DNA of 56,939 nucleotides, taken from positions 1-56,939 of the forward strand of contig CAYYJO010000003.1 in the NCBI GenBank assembly GCA_964472265.1, given 5' to 3'. The notes beneath the pieces were generated by a model, which did no database searches, had not been told where the DNA came from, and saw nothing but the letters and a program-made list of their open reading frames with translations. Positions 1-9,659 of the stretch are shown here, piece after piece. The position numbers and the translations under genes are program-made. The number at the start of each line of letters is the position of its first letter. The stretch's first letter is position 1. The stretch is from JAGNLA01 sp964472265. GTDB taxonomy: Bacteria > Caldisericota > Caldisericia > JAAYUI01.

Positions 1-40
1 ATTTGACGCTATAGATTGATTATACTAATTAAAACTAAAT

Positions 41-2194
41 TTATATCACTATTATGCGTCTTTTGATGAGTTTTGAGCGAGCAGCTGAATCGAGGCAATT
101 TACCGTGACCTCAAACTCAGCGGCTGACTGGTAGATGTGGCTGAAATTTCCTGAGCTTGTTCCATCAATGGTTGATGTGGCCACAGTGCCATCGCCCCAA
201 TCAATGGTAACCGTGTAGGGTGAAGTCCCTTTATCGGCAGAGATACTGGCTGTAATTTCTTTTTCTAGTTGGGCAACCGATTTTTTCGTGTCAAAACCGC
301 CCCATTTTATCAACAACTCGGGATTGCTGCCCGGAATGTCATTTGTGACGGTTAAAACGGTCGAATTGGCAAGGTTATAGGTCTGATCCGATGACAACCC
401 TGAATTTATGAGCAAAGTGCCAGCATCAACACCTTCTGCCACCTGTGTTGTGATCTTGAATGATACGCTTGAGCCAGGAGCCATCGTGCCAATGTCAAAA
501 ATCATCTTGTTCCCGGTTTTTGTTCCCTGTGGCGCCGAAGCAAGAAAGGCAAGTTCATTCGGCAGACCAATCCAAAGCTTTGCATTTTTGACAGGAGCAA
601 AACTCGTGTTTCTGGCGGTGGCTGTAAGGATCGGTTTGTCCCCCGGCTTGATGCGCATCATTGATGAGCCAAGCCAAAGCGAGAGTGATGGCAGCGAGAT
701 TTTTGCAGACGCTTGAATCGGAAGGATGTCCTCCGGAGCTGAAAGATCAGATTTCATTGTCAATTGCAAGAGTTTTTCGCCTGTCGGACTGTCTGTTGTT
801 TTGAAAACCAGGTCAATTGTTTTTGATTGCCAGGCAGGCAGTAAAGTACTTGAATAGATCAAGGTTTGTCCGTTGACAGCTACACTTTCGCTTGAACTTT
901 TAAATGTCAGCTGTGGGGGAACTGAAAGAGTCACTTTATAGTTGTGGATGTCGAGTTGACCGAGGTTTTTGATCACAATCCTGACATTGCCGATGTCTTG
1001 TGTTGACGGAATGATTTCCAGACTGAACTTTGGCTGGAGAGCCGAAATTTTAGAGAAAGTCTGCCAATCTTTGTAGTTGATTTTCCCATCAGAGTAAGTG
1101 TCAGCCAAGGTGTTCCAGTTTGGTGAAGTTGGCGCGCCTCCGTCGTTTATGCCCTCCAGCCCCATCAGGCTGTCAAGCTCTGATGAGTCGGTTGCGTTGA
1201 CGAAACCGTCAACGTTGAGGTCACATAAAAGACCAGGCTCGATATACCTCAAAATGTGGTAGAACCTCAGATAAATCTGTCTGACCCAGTCGGGAGTGAC
1301 AGTAACGCCGCTTGTATAAGGGCCAAAGCCGTGGTCGCCATTGACGATGCAGATGAAAGCTCCGTTGTTGCCGACATTTTTCAGCGATTTGTTCAAGGCG
1401 AGAGCCTGAGAATAGGCAACGGTTGGGTCATGGTCGCCGTGGAGGGTCATGATTGGCGGGTCGTCCGGGCTTGCCTGCCATGCCGGTGAAGCCTCTTTGG
1501 CTTTGTCGGGACAGGTCGACGCCTGACAGCCAAGGAACCAGCCGATGACAATATCCGAAACTGCATCCCATGGAGCGGTCAAATCCTCAATGCCACAATC
1601 GTTTACAACCACTTGCGGTCTGCTCGAGACCCCGGGGTAACCAGGGCCTTCAAGACCATCAGAATCACCAGCTGTTCCCATGATCGAAACCAGATGACCG
1701 CCAGCCGATCCGCCCCAGATGGCAATCTTGTCCGGGTCAATGCCAAGCGTGTCTGCATTTGCCCGTAAATATCTTATTGCAAGTTTGCAGTCGCCGATGA
1801 TGTCCCTGTACTGATAGGCTGGGGTGAATCTGTAGTCGATTGATGCGAAGGCAATTCCGCATTGATAGTACATGGCTGCGTAGCCTGAAGTGACCATGCC
1901 TGTTCTTGAGCCAGCGACCCACCAGCCACCGTGAACGTAGACCACAAGAGGAACTTTCTGGTTCCTGCAAAGCTGTGGTTTGGCAAAATCGAGCAGAAGA
2001 TCGACTCCGTTTGCATTGCCGTAGACAAGGCCAATCTGAGTATCAAGTGCAGGCATCTGCCACCAGTTCGGAGGGAGCGGACCAGGCACCTCACGGTCAC
2101 CGATGTAGTAACCGCTTGCAGATTTTGCCACCGGAACCAAAGCGACCGCCACAAGCAATGCCAAAATGAAACGGATTGTCTTCACATTTGACAT
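41..2194 (-). CDS. Secreted alpha/beta-hydrolase (BD-FAE-like esterase) with dockerin and PKD domains
   Basis: Predicted secreted carboxylesterase of 717 residues. A signal peptide occupies about residues 1-27. The hydrolase domain (about 35-315) shows the oxyanion-hole motif HGGWW at 88-92, the nucleophile in GGSAGG (Ser163), a likely acid in GDHD (Asp254 or Asp256) and His288 in NGDHG. These match the BD-FAE / hormone-sensitive-lipase-like esterases. A dockerin-like pair of calcium loops follows (about 324-385, DLNVDGFVNATD then YSDGKINYKD). Two beta-sandwich segments and a C-terminal PKD domain (about 630-717, with WGDGT) follow that. The natural substrate cannot be read from sequence; feruloyl or acetyl esters are possible. 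It is the last gene of a long minus-strand operon, 39 bases after ligA, with no Shine-Dalgarno sequence. The dockerin links it to the dockerin-bearing proteases elsewhere in the window. Confidence 0.85.
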   Translation of the reverse strand: MSNVKTIRFILALLVAVALVPVAKSASGYYIGDREVPGPLPPNWWQMPALDTQIGLVYGNANGVDLLLDFAKPQLCRNQKVPLVVYVHGGWWVAGSRTGMVTSGYAAMYYQCGIAFASIDYRFTPAYQYRDIIGDCKLAIRYLRANADTLGIDPDKIAIWGGSAGGHLVSIMGTAGDSDGLEGPGYPGVSSRPQVVVNDCGIEDLTAPWDAVSDIVIGWFLGCQASTCPDKAKEASPAWQASPDDPPIMTLHGDHDPTVAYSQALALNKSLKNVGNNGAFICIVNGDHGFGPYTSGVTVTPDWVRQIYLRFYHILRYIEPGLLCDLNVDGFVNATDSSELDSLMGLEGINDGGAPTSPNWNTLADTYSDGKINYKDWQTFSKISALQPKFSLEIIPSTQDIGNVRIVIKNLGQLDIHNYKVTLSVPPQLTFKSSSESVAVNGQTLIYSSTLLPAWQSKTIDLVFKTTDSPTGEKLLQLTMKSDLSAPEDILPIQASAKISLPSLSLWLGSSMMRIKPGDKPILTATARNTSFAPVKNAKLWIGLPNELAFLASAPQGTKTGNKMIFDIGTMAPGSSVSFKITTQVAEGVDAGTLLINSGLSSDQTYNLANSTVLTVTNDIPGSNPELLIKWGGFDTKKSVAQLEKEITASISADKGTSPYTVTIDWGDGTVATSTIDGTSSGNFSHIYQSAAEFEVTVNCLDSAARSKLIKRRIIVI

Positions 2195-2233
2195 TATGTT
2201 ATCTTTTCAGTTAATTTCAAATTGGTGCCGCTG

Positions 2234-4261
2234 TCAGAAAAGGGACATTGGATTTTTTATCGGTGCAATGTCAGGTTTGAAGTCGATGAGTTCGAGGAAT
2301 TCAACTTCGTTGAGAACCTTTACCCCCAGTTCGTTAGCCTTGTCGAGCTTTGAGCCTGCTTCGGCACCGGCAACGACATAGCTTGTTTTCTTTGAAACAG
2401 AACCAGAGGTTTTGCCACCAAGATTTTCGATGAGTTGCGAGGCTTCCTCACGGGACATGGAACTGAGTGTGCCGGTGAGAACAAAAGTAAGTCCAGAAAG
2501 CTTTACCTCAACTTTGGCTGACGGCTCGCTGCTCATGTCAACACCGGCCGTTTCGAGCTTTGAAATCAGCTCCCTGTTTGGTTCCTGGTCGAAGAAAACC
2601 CTGACTGAATGGGCTATTTTTTCACCAACTCCGTCTGTTTGCCTCAGATTTTCTTCCGTCTCGGCCATTATATCCTGAATTGATCGATATTTCATGGCAA
2701 GATTCCTGGCAACCACCTTGCCAACCATCAAAATGCCCAGACCTGAGAGAAGCCTTGCCAAACCCATGCTTTTTGAGTTTTCGATGTTGGCAATGATCTT
2801 TGTGGCGATTTTGTCGCCCATGCGTTCAAATCCGAGCAGGTCAGATTTGGTTAAAATATAGATGTCTGCTATTGTTTTGACCTTTCCAGATGTCACGAGT
2901 TTGTCCACCAGAACGTCGCCGATGTTGTCGATGTTTGCGTTTTCCCGCGATGCAAAGTGCAGGATTCGCTCCTTGACCTGCGCCGGACACGAGGCGTTTG
3001 TGCAACGGGTGTAGGCGCTGTCCTCTTCTCTGAGCGTGTCCGATCCACAAACCGGACATTTTACCGGCATGATGAATGGTTGTTCGATGCCTGTCCTTTT
3101 TTCGGCCAGTACCCTGACCACTTCCGGAATGACTGAGCCAGCCTTTCTAACGATGATGTGGTCAAAAACCCTGATATCAAGCCGGTTTACTTCGTCTTCG
3201 TTGTGGAGGGATGCCCTTCCAACCGTCGAACCTTCGAGCAAGACAGGCTCAAAGACAGCAATGGGCGTAATCGCTCCGGTTCTGCCAACCGACGGGATGA
3301 TCTCCTTGACGACCGTTTCGCGCTCTTCTGGCGGGAATTTGTAGGCAATCGCCCATCTCGGTTCGTGCGATGTTGCGCCAAGAACGTCGTGATAGTCGTA
3401 CTGGTCGACTTTTATGACCACACCGTCGGCACCAAAAGGCAGCTTTTCACGGTGTTCGTTCAACTCCTCGATCTGAGACCAGCATTCATCAATCGTGCCT
3501 GCCTGCCTGTGGAAAGGAACTGCTTTAAAACCGAGATTTCCAAGCAACTGAACGAGCTCGGTCTGGGTTTTCCAGAATATTTCGGAGCATTCCCCTACAT
3601 GGTATGCGAAAAAATCGAGCTTCCTTGAGGCCGTGATCTCTGAGTCTAGCTGACGAACCGAGCCTGCAGCAGCGTTTCTGGTGTTTGCAAACAGGGGAAG
3701 TCCTGCAGCCTCACGCTCGGAATTGAGCCTGACAAGCTCCTCCTCAAGCATGACCACCTCGCCGCGAACCTCGATCAGTTCAGGGAAAGGCTCAATTAGT
3801 CGAAGTGGAATCGATTTGACGGTTTTTAGATTTTCGGTCACGTTTTCGCCGGTGGTTCCGTCGCCCCTCGTGGCGCCGACTGTCAGAATGCCGTTTTCAT
3901 ACCGCAGATTGATCGCCAGGCCGTCAAGCTTGACTTCAGAGGAGTAAATTGCGTCCGGCACAACTTTTTTTACCCTCTCGTCCCAGGCCTTCAAATCTTC
4001 TAGATCGAAAGCGTTGCCGAGGCTGAGCATCGGGATCTTGTGCGTGACTTTTTCAAATTTTTCCGAGGCTTTACCGCCTACACGCTGGGTTGGTGAATCG
4101 GGTGTGACAAGCTCTGGGTTTTGCTTCTCAAGTTCGACGAGTTGCCTGAAAAGTTTGTCGTATTCAGCGTCTGAGATTTCCGGAGAGTCTAAAACGTAGT
4201 ATTGATGTATGGCTCTGTTGAGTTTTTTCTTGAGCTCTGAAATTTCTTCACTTGGGTTCAT
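2234..4261 (-). CDS. ligA: NAD-dependent DNA ligase LigA
   Basis: Seals nicks in duplex DNA during replication and repair, using NAD+ to adenylate an active-site lysine. The 675-residue protein has the usual family length. The adenylation motif KLDG is at Lys111. An oligonucleotide-binding fold follows, then a four-cysteine zinc finger (CPVCG ... CTNASCPAQ), helix-hairpin-helix repeats (GDKIATKI, GVGEKIAHSV) and a C-terminal BRCT domain (about 590-665). The frame is open 44 codons further upstream, but that extension lies inside recN and looks unlike LigA. The start at 4261 begins MNPSEEISEL, as in the family, and overlaps the recN stop as ATGA, indicating translational coupling. Confidence 0.97.
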   Translation of the reverse strand: MNPSEEISELKKKLNRAIHQYYVLDSPEISDAEYDKLFRQLVELEKQNPELVTPDSPTQRVGGKASEKFEKVTHKIPMLSLGNAFDLEDLKAWDERVKKVVPDAIYSSEVKLDGLAINLRYENGILTVGATRGDGTTGENVTENLKTVKSIPLRLIEPFPELIEVRGEVVMLEEELVRLNSEREAAGLPLFANTRNAAAGSVRQLDSEITASRKLDFFAYHVGECSEIFWKTQTELVQLLGNLGFKAVPFHRQAGTIDECWSQIEELNEHREKLPFGADGVVIKVDQYDYHDVLGATSHEPRWAIAYKFPPEERETVVKEIIPSVGRTGAITPIAVFEPVLLEGSTVGRASLHNEDEVNRLDIRVFDHIIVRKAGSVIPEVVRVLAEKRTGIEQPFIMPVKCPVCGSDTLREEDSAYTRCTNASCPAQVKERILHFASRENANIDNIGDVLVDKLVTSGKVKTIADIYILTKSDLLGFERMGDKIATKIIANIENSKSMGLARLLSGLGILMVGKVVARNLAMKYRSIQDIMAETEENLRQTDGVGEKIAHSVRVFFDQEPNRELISKLETAGVDMSSEPSAKVEVKLSGLTFVLTGTLSSMSREEASQLIENLGGKTSGSVSKKTSYVVAGAEAGSKLDKANELGVKVLNEVEFLELIDFKPDIAPIKNPMSLF

Positions 4262-5985
4262 TGTGCAGTTTTGATTTTCTTTGCTTCCAGCAGCAGTTCT
4301 TCGGCGTGCTTGAGGCTTACCTGGCTGATTTTGTCGCCGGAACCCATTCTGGCAAGCTCCTCGATGCGTCCGCGTTGCGCCAGTTCCATGCACTCAATCG
4401 AGGTTTCGTCGGTGTCGGTGTGCTTGACGATCATGATGTGCCTGTCTGCGAACGCTGCGATCTGGGGGAGGTGGGTGATGCAGATGATCTGGCGTTTGCG
4501 CGAGAGTTTTGCAAGCTTTCTTCCGATCATCTCGCCGATCCTACCTCCAACGCCTGAATCAACTTCGTCGAAAATAAGGGTCGGGGTTTGGTCGACTTCG
4601 GAGAGGATGACCTTCAACGCAAGCATTATCCTTGAGAGTTCACCGCCCGAAGCGACTTTCTGAATCGATTTGGCCGGTTCACCCGGGTTGGTTGAGATGA
4701 CGAATTCTACAGCATCTGTTCCGTTTTCGCTGATGCCGACGGTTTGGTCGTCGACAATGCAATAGAGGCTTTCACTTGGCTCAAACGGTATCAGGTTCAC
4801 CGAGAACGTGGCTTTTTCAAGTGCGAGGTCTGAAAGCTCGGAGACGATTGCCTGGCTGAGCATTTTTGCCGACTCAAGACGGCCTTGCCTGACTGAAGCC
4901 CCGATGATTCCGAGTTTGCCTCTGACAGATTCAATTTCCTGCTGGATTTGTCCGGCTCTCTCGTCAGCATTTGAAAGTGAATCCATCTCAATCCTGAGTT
5001 TTTCAATGCCTGTGAACACGTCGTCAAGGTTTGAACCGAAACGGCGTGTAATTTTTGAGAGTTCGTTGAGACGGGATTCTGCCTGTTCCAGCCTTTCAGG
5101 GTCAAAAGTGAGACCTGAGAGGTAATCGCCGATCATGGCCGAAACTTCTGTTGCGCTGGCCAGTGTTGTTTCCAGCAGTGACGAGGCTTCGTCCGGTGTC
5201 TTGTCGATTCTGACCAGATCAGACATGGCTTTTCTGGCATTTTTGGCAAGTGATACAATTCCCTGCTGGTCTTCAACGCCGTCCATGGCAGATTTTATCG
5301 CTCCTGCCAGGTCTGCAAGCCTTGCGATGTTGAGGAGCCTGTTTCGTTCCTGTTCGAGAATGACGTCTTCGCCTGGCTGGGGCTTGATTTTCTCAAATTC
5401 TTCAAGTTCGAAGGCAATATAATCGAGTCTGCGCCTGCGCTCTTCCTCACTGCTCTGCATCCTTTTGAGTTCGATGAGCAGTTGCCTGAGTTCCTGAGCT
5501 TTTACGCCGAAATTTTCAACATTTTTGAGGTGTTGGTTTCCGGCAAACCTGTCCAGCAGCTGCTGGTGGACTCTTGGATCAAGCAGCGACTGTGCGTCGA
5601 ATTGGGAATGAACGTCCACCAGCCGTGAGGTTGTGTCCCTGAGTTCACCGAGGGTGGTTTGCATTCCGCCGATTCGGATGCGACTTTTGCCGTCTGTGTC
5701 GACCGTTCTTGAGACGATCAGCTCGCCGTCCTCAAGAATCGATTTGTCGCCTAGCAAATCCTGTTCGCTTTGGCTTAATTTGAAGATGAGTTCGACGGTT
5801 GCCTTGTCTGCTCCGTGACGGAGCGATTCAGGCTTCCATTTTCCGCCAAGACCAACCAGGAGGGCGCCAACGAGAATGGATTTTCCGGCACCTGTTTCAC
5901 CGGTGATTATGGTCAGCCCATCATCAAGATCGAGCGTCAACTTCCTTGCAACCGCGAAGTTGGCAACCGAAAGCCCTGAAATCAT
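4258..5985 (-). CDS. recN: DNA repair ATPase RecN
   Basis: SMC-like ATPase that acts at double-strand breaks and assists RecA-dependent recombination. The 575-residue length is normal for RecN. The Walker A motif GETGAGKS lies at 29-36. A long coiled-coil centre (about 160-370) separates it from the C-terminal signature ASGGELSR and the Walker B stretch LIFDEVDSGVGG. The gene joins nadK through TGATG and ligA through ATGA overlaps, so it is probably translated in concert with both. Pairing with nadK is common in bacteria. Confidence 0.96.
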   Translation of the reverse strand: MISGLSVANFAVARKLTLDLDDGLTIITGETGAGKSILVGALLVGLGGKWKPESLRHGADKATVELIFKLSQSEQDLLGDKSILEDGELIVSRTVDTDGKSRIRIGGMQTTLGELRDTTSRLVDVHSQFDAQSLLDPRVHQQLLDRFAGNQHLKNVENFGVKAQELRQLLIELKRMQSSEEERRRRLDYIAFELEEFEKIKPQPGEDVILEQERNRLLNIARLADLAGAIKSAMDGVEDQQGIVSLAKNARKAMSDLVRIDKTPDEASSLLETTLASATEVSAMIGDYLSGLTFDPERLEQAESRLNELSKITRRFGSNLDDVFTGIEKLRIEMDSLSNADERAGQIQQEIESVRGKLGIIGASVRQGRLESAKMLSQAIVSELSDLALEKATFSVNLIPFEPSESLYCIVDDQTVGISENGTDAVEFVISTNPGEPAKSIQKVASGGELSRIMLALKVILSEVDQTPTLIFDEVDSGVGGRIGEMIGRKLAKLSRKRQIICITHLPQIAAFADRHIMIVKHTDTDETSIECMELAQRGRIEELARMGSGDKISQVSLKHAEELLLEAKKIKTAQ

Positions 5986-6833
5986 CAGTCACTCCAGTGG
6001 AAGACCGAGCCCAGGACTTTGTAGAAATCTTTCTTGTTGAATCTGATCAGCTTTGCATTGTGCGGGCATCGGGAGATTGTGCACTTGTCGTGTGAAACCA
6101 GTGGAGCGATTATCTGTCCGTCGGCAAAACAGCCGTATGTGCCCTGAGGCATTTCGAACTCAAGGGTGATTCTCTTGTCGGCAGGGACGATGAAAGTTCG
6201 CTGGTTGAAATCGTGGGGGCAGATTGGGGTGATTGAGAATGCATCGGTTTTTGGGTCAATAATTGGTCCGCCGGCAGCCAGGGAGTAACCGGTTGAGCCA
6301 GTTGGTGTGCTGACTATTATTCCATCTGCACGGGAACGGCCGACTCTCTGGTTGTCTATGTAGATTATCACATTGATGATCCGTGAAGTCATGTCGCGGT
6401 AGAAATAGATGTCGTTGAGTGCGTAGATGGTCTTGAGGACTTCGCCGGTTCTCAGAAGCTCGCCTTTGAGCATGACCCTCTCGTCAAGCTGGTAGTCGCC
6501 TTTAATGACTCGTTCAAGCGCTCCCTGGAACTCTGTCCGTTCAACTTCGGTCAGATATCCCAGGTTGCCAAGGTTTACGCCAAGAACGGGAATTCCAAGT
6601 GGAGAGGCGTACTCAACCGATCGAAGGAGAGTGCCGTCTCCGCCCAGTGAGAGGATGACGTCGCAGCCTTCAGGGAAGTCTGTACATTCCTTTATGTCAA
6701 GCCCATGCTTGAATTCAGGACGGTCTGGGAGGCAGGCCTCAATGCCTCTGGCGTTAAGCCAGTTTGCAGCTTCCTGTGACGTACGAAGGGTGTACTCGTC
6801 AGTTTTCCAGAATACCAGTCCGACCTTTTTCAT
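5985..6833 (-). CDS. nadK: NAD kinase
   Basis: Phosphorylates NAD+ to NADP+ in the cytoplasm. The 282-residue protein has the diagnostic GGDGT motif at 64-68 and the conserved TPTGSTGYSLAAGGPI substrate-binding segment in its C-terminal half. A Rossmann-like N-terminal half precedes them. It lies between folD (two-base gap) and recN (one-base stop/start overlap). NADPH supply fits with the neighbouring FolD, which uses NADP(H) in one-carbon metabolism. Confidence 0.96.
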   Translation of the reverse strand: MKKVGLVFWKTDEYTLRTSQEAANWLNARGIEACLPDRPEFKHGLDIKECTDFPEGCDVILSLGGDGTLLRSVEYASPLGIPVLGVNLGNLGYLTEVERTEFQGALERVIKGDYQLDERVMLKGELLRTGEVLKTIYALNDIYFYRDMTSRIINVIIYIDNQRVGRSRADGIIVSTPTGSTGYSLAAGGPIIDPKTDAFSITPICPHDFNQRTFIVPADKRITLEFEMPQGTYGCFADGQIIAPLVSHDKCTISRCPHNAKLIRFNKKDFYKVLGSVFHWSD

Positions 6834-6835
6834 TT

Positions 6836-7681
6836 TCAGGCAGTCAACTCCGCAGATGTCAAAGTGTTGTGAATAAGCATTGTGATGGTCATCGGGCCAA
6901 CTCCTCGCGGCACCGGTGATATTGCTTTAACAATATCCTTAACCGCCTCGAAGTCAACATCCCCGACCTGGGTTCCGTCTGGAAGCTTGTTTGTTCCAAC
7001 ATCTACCACCCATGCACCTGGCTTCACCCAGTCTTTTTTGACCATCTGGGTTTTGCCCACAGCTGCTACGAGGATGTCACCCTGCCTGCAAATTTCAGGA
7101 AGATTTGTGGTTCTGGAGTGGCAGATTGTGACTGTGCAGTGTCTCTGGAGGAGAAGGAGGGCGACCGGTTTGCCAACGATGTTTGAACGGCCGATCACGA
7201 CTGCGTGCTTTCCGGTGAATTCACAGCCGAAATGCTCAAGGAGTTTTATGATTCCGTATGGTGTGGCCGGGAGGAAGACCGGGTTTCCGATCGTCAGATG
7301 GCCGACATTGATCGGGTGGAAGCAGTCCACGTCTTTCTTTGGCGAGATGGTTTCGAGGATGACCTGTTCGTTGATGTGCTTTGGAAGCGGAAGCTGGGTG
7401 AGAATGCCTGAAACTGTCATGTCCGCGTTGAGTTTCTCAATGAGTGCGATCAGCTCTTCCTGTGTGGTCGACTCAGCGAGTTTGATCGTGTCTGAATCGA
7501 TTCCGAGCTTGATGCAGCGTTTGCCCTTCATGTTCACGTATGTTTCAGATGCCGGGTCGTTTCCAACAAGGATTACAACAAGCTTTGCCGGTTTTCCTTT
7601 GTCACGGAGAGCCTTTGCCCTTGCTGCGAACTCGATATCCATTTCTCCTGCAAGTTTTTTTCCGTCAAGCAGAATGTCCAT
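6836..7681 (-). CDS. folD: Bifunctional methylene-THF dehydrogenase / methenyl-THF cyclohydrolase FolD
   Basis: Interconverts 5,10-methylene-, methenyl- and 10-formyl-tetrahydrofolate. The 281-residue length is typical. The catalytic Tyr48 and Lys52 sit in SETYVNMKGK, and the QLPLPKHI and GRSNIVGKPVALLL signatures are present, the second being the dinucleotide-binding loop. It lies eight bases after fhs with a GGAGG ribosome site just upstream. The fhs-folD pair forms the first part of the methyl branch that loads formate onto tetrahydrofolate. Whether it serves acetogenesis, formate assimilation or purine and Met supply cannot be told here. Confidence 0.97.
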   Translation of the reverse strand: MDILLDGKKLAGEMDIEFAARAKALRDKGKPAKLVVILVGNDPASETYVNMKGKRCIKLGIDSDTIKLAESTTQEELIALIEKLNADMTVSGILTQLPLPKHINEQVILETISPKKDVDCFHPINVGHLTIGNPVFLPATPYGIIKLLEHFGCEFTGKHAVVIGRSNIVGKPVALLLLQRHCTVTICHSRTTNLPEICRQGDILVAAVGKTQMVKKDWVKPGAWVVDVGTNKLPDGTQVGDVDFEAVKDIVKAISPVPRGVGPMTITMLIHNTLTSAELTA

Positions 7682-7689
7682 TGTTCCTC

Positions 7690-9321
7690 CTAGATGATGC
7701 CTGTGATAACGCCATTTTCGTCAACATCAATGCCTTCAGCTGATGGGGTTTTTGCAAGACCCGGCATGAGCATGATGTCACCGCAAACTGCAACGATAAA
7801 CCCTGCGCCAGCCGATACCTTCACCTCACGAATGGTGACGTCGAAACCGGTCGGTGCTCCGAGAAGCTCCTTGTCGTCGCTGAAGCTGTACTGGGTTTTT
7901 GCCATGCACACAGGAAGATTGCCAAAGCCAAGCTCTTCGATCTTTTTGATGTCGGAGTTTGCACGCGATGTGAACTTGACTGCGTTTGCCCTGTAGACTT
8001 CCTTTGCGACGGTTTCGATCTTTGTTTTTATTGGTGTGCTGTAGTCCTGAAGCGGATGATAGGTGTTCGGGTTTGAAGCGATTCCGTTTACAACTGCGTT
8101 TGCAAGCTCAACGGCTCCTTTTCCGCCCTGTTCGTAGTTGCTGATGACGGCTGCCTGAATGCCAAGCGCTGCTGCCATGTCACGGATCATGTTCAGCTCT
8201 GCCTCGTCGTCGGTTGGGAACCGGTTGACAGCGACCTGTGGCACGATTCCGTACTTCTTGATGTTTTCGATGTGGCGGGCAAGGTTTGCAAAACCAGACT
8301 GAATTGCCGGGACGTTTGGCTCGGAGACGAGCTTCTGGCTCACTCCGCCGTTGTACTTGAGCGCCCTTGTTGAAGCCACGATTACGACGGTGTCCGGCTT
8401 GAGGTTTTTTGACGGGCCGACGATATCGAGGAATTTTTCACAACCAAGGTCAGCGCCGAAGCCGGTTTCCTGAATGATATAGTCTCCCAGTGAAAGGGCA
8501 AGCCTTGTTGCGACAACAGTGTTTGTTCCGTGTGCAATGTTTGCAAACGGGCCACCGTGGATGAATGCTGGTGTGCCTTCGAGCGTCTGGCACAGGTTTG
8601 GCTTGATTGCCTCAGCCATAAGCGCAGCCATTGCGCCAGCAACGTGAAGGTCTTTCGGTGTGATCGGCTTTCCGTCGTAGGTGTAGGCGCAAATGATGCG
8701 GCCAAGGCGTTCCTTGAGATCCATGAGGTTGTCTGAGAGGCAGAGTATGGCCATGATCTCGGAGGCGACAGAGATGTAGAATCCATCGTCCCTGATGACT
8801 CCATTTCCATCGCCCATGCCAACGATGACTTCCCTCAGAGCTCTGTCGTTGAGGTCTACGCAGCGTTTCCATGGAATCTGGTGAGTATCAATCCTTGGTT
8901 CCCTGTCAAACTTGATCCAGTTGTCGATGATTGAGGAGAGAAGGTTGTTTGTTGTTGTTACAGCGTGGATGTCGCCGTTGAAATGAAGGTTGATGTCTGT
9001 TGATGGAACGACTTTCGAGAGTCCGCCACCGATTGCTCCGCCTTTTACACCCATGCACGGGCCAAGCGACGGCTCACGAAGGCAGATGATTGAGTTCTTG
9101 CCGATAACCCTGAGGGCATCGCCAAGACCGATGCAGGTGGTTGTCTTGCCTTCGCCAAACGGGGTCGGGTTGATGGCTGTGACGATGACCAGCTTGCCTT
9201 TGCGCTCTGTTGAAAGCCTCTTTACCGCTTCGGTTGAAATCTTTGCCTTGAATTTGCCAAAGAATTCCAAATCTTCAGTGGTTAAACCTATTTTAGCTGC
9301 AATTTCCTGAATTGGTTTCAT
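7690..9321 (-). CDS. fhs: Formate-tetrahydrofolate ligase
   Basis: ATP-dependent synthesis of 10-formyl-THF from formate. The protein has 543 residues, close to the usual 550-560. The P-loop PTPFGEGKTTT is at 52-62. The family segments GVKGGAIGGG, HFNGDIHAVTTTNNLL and AFIHGGPFANIAHGTNT are all visible. It is followed directly by folD and overlaps the upstream 113-residue membrane protein gene as ATGA. No formate dehydrogenase or CO dehydrogenase genes lie in the window, so a full Wood-Ljungdahl route cannot be claimed. Confidence 0.97.
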   Translation of the reverse strand: MKPIQEIAAKIGLTTEDLEFFGKFKAKISTEAVKRLSTERKGKLVIVTAINPTPFGEGKTTTCIGLGDALRVIGKNSIICLREPSLGPCMGVKGGAIGGGLSKVVPSTDINLHFNGDIHAVTTTNNLLSSIIDNWIKFDREPRIDTHQIPWKRCVDLNDRALREVIVGMGDGNGVIRDDGFYISVASEIMAILCLSDNLMDLKERLGRIICAYTYDGKPITPKDLHVAGAMAALMAEAIKPNLCQTLEGTPAFIHGGPFANIAHGTNTVVATRLALSLGDYIIQETGFGADLGCEKFLDIVGPSKNLKPDTVVIVASTRALKYNGGVSQKLVSEPNVPAIQSGFANLARHIENIKKYGIVPQVAVNRFPTDDEAELNMIRDMAAALGIQAAVISNYEQGGKGAVELANAVVNGIASNPNTYHPLQDYSTPIKTKIETVAKEVYRANAVKFTSRANSDIKKIEELGFGNLPVCMAKTQYSFSDDKELLGAPTGFDVTIREVKVSAGAGFIVAVCGDIMLMPGLAKTPSAEGIDVDENGVITGII

Positions 9322-9659
9322 ATCAGACTCCAGATGATCTCAAAAATTACAATATCCAAAACCAGGTTGATGACTATAAAGATTGCCCAGGTAAACCACT
9401 TCTTTGACTCATCAGTCTTCCACCAGAAGCTGAAAAGGAAGAAAAGGGCGAGGTTTGCCAGGACGATCCAAAGCCAAATCTGGTACGGGAAGAAGAAGCC
9501 GAGAGCTGCGGCGAAGAGGAAGGTGAAAATTCCCACGCTGAGGTTGCATGAAACAGGCGGAATGTGCTTTGTGATCAGGCTTGAAATGAATCCCGAAAGG
9601 AACGAGATTGCCATGAAGAAAACGAGCCACCAGAAGTGAATCCAGAATCCAAAAAACAT
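9318..9659 (-). CDS. Small four-helix membrane protein, unknown function
   Basis: A 113-residue, very hydrophobic protein with about four predicted membrane segments: residues 5-28, 38-58, 62-80 and 90-112. It is rich in Trp and Phe. No family is recognised. Its start directly abuts the stop of the upstream lipoprotein gene (TAAATG) and its stop overlaps fhs as ATGA, so it is almost certainly expressed with both. The pairing with a polytopic lipoprotein suggests the two may form one membrane complex, which is inference only. Confidence 0.75.
   Translation of the reverse strand: MFFGFWIHFWWLVFFMAISFLSGFISSLITKHIPPVSCNLSVGIFTFLFAAALGFFFPYQIWLWIVLANLALFFLFSFWWKTDESKKWFTWAIFIVINLVLDIVIFEIIWSLI

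Noticed and set aside
1..40. TTGACG near the left edge as a promoter
   Set aside because: The nearest -10-like TATACT is only 12 bases away, and no plus-strand gene follows.
4262..4393. 44-codon N-terminal extension of LigA
   Set aside because: It lies within recN, is Arg/Gly/Gln-rich and unlike any ligase. The ATGA overlap at 4261 gives the family-typical N-terminus.
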